Positions 63,990 through 64,000 of a DNA stretch of 64,000 nt are shown here, piece by piece. This DNA comes from Albifimbria verrucaria. Taxonomy: Eukaryota > Ascomycota > Sordariomycetes > Hypocreales > Stachybotryaceae. A program made the translations under genes and the position numbers. Under the pieces are notes generated by a model, which saw only the letters and a program-made list of their open reading frames with translations, was not told the origin of the DNA and did no database searches. The stretch covers positions 6,510,001 through 6,574,000 of the forward strand of contig JAHREC010000013.1 of assembly GCA_020081605.1 (NCBI GenBank), written 5' to 3'. Position 1 is the first letter of the stretch; each line of letters begins with the position of its first letter.

Positions 63990-64000
63990 GACGTCAAGAT

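Overview
This window is from a filamentous ascomycete. The genes have short GT-AG introns of 50-72 bp with CTAAC-type branch sites, and encode an adrenodoxin-type ferredoxin with a long presequence-like extension, a bZIP factor, a hybrid histidine kinase, a fungal ABCC transporter and a giant multimodular NRPS. Hypocreales-like is my impression only, not a demonstrated placement.

Layout. The left 47 kb looks like a secondary-metabolite cluster: a TOXF-like branched-chain aminotransferase (1061-2259, -), an MppJ-like alpha-keto acid C-methyltransferase (3111-4144, +), a PF10014-type Fe(II)/2-oxoglutarate amino-acid hydroxylase (4810-5989, -), a full ABCC exporter (7154-12273, -, 13 introns), a lysine 2,3-aminomutase (13423-15078, +, two introns), an isopenicillin-N-synthase-type Fe/2OG oxygenase (16179-17296, -) and one NRPS (17788-47396, +, 29.6 kb, about 9,877 residues). 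The right part holds a HAD dehalogenase-like protein, a mitochondrial [2Fe-2S] ferredoxin, a mitochondrial carrier, a 4.7-kb stretch without clear genes, a bZIP regulator, an endonuclease/exonuclease/phosphatase-fold enzyme and a PAS hybrid histidine kinase.

The NRPS reads [A remnant - T without its serine - half C]-A1-T1-(C-A-T) x 8. It has nine adenylation domains, eight full condensation domains and nine intact carriers, and ends directly after the last carrier with no thioesterase, reductase or terminal condensation domain. A4, A5 and A9 carry the same type of substrate code, and A7 and A8 belong to a different A-domain lineage. I infer a peptide of about nine residues, with building blocks supplied by methyltransferase plus aminotransferase (a beta-methyl amino acid), the aminomutase (beta-lysine) and one or two hydroxylases. 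The product is unknown to me.

Quality caveat. Reading frames are interrupted by about 42 frame changes, nearly all explained by one missing base, often in a short homopolymer, with the protein continuing in the next frame. There are 25 in the NRPS alone. The LAM, IPNS-type oxygenase, HAD and carrier genes are intact. After allowing one base per break, and five in the kinase where the linker count is uncertain, every affected gene has a length divisible by three. I read this as base-dropout in the assembly and not as mass pseudogenisation, so broken genes are annotated as CDS with the breaks listed.
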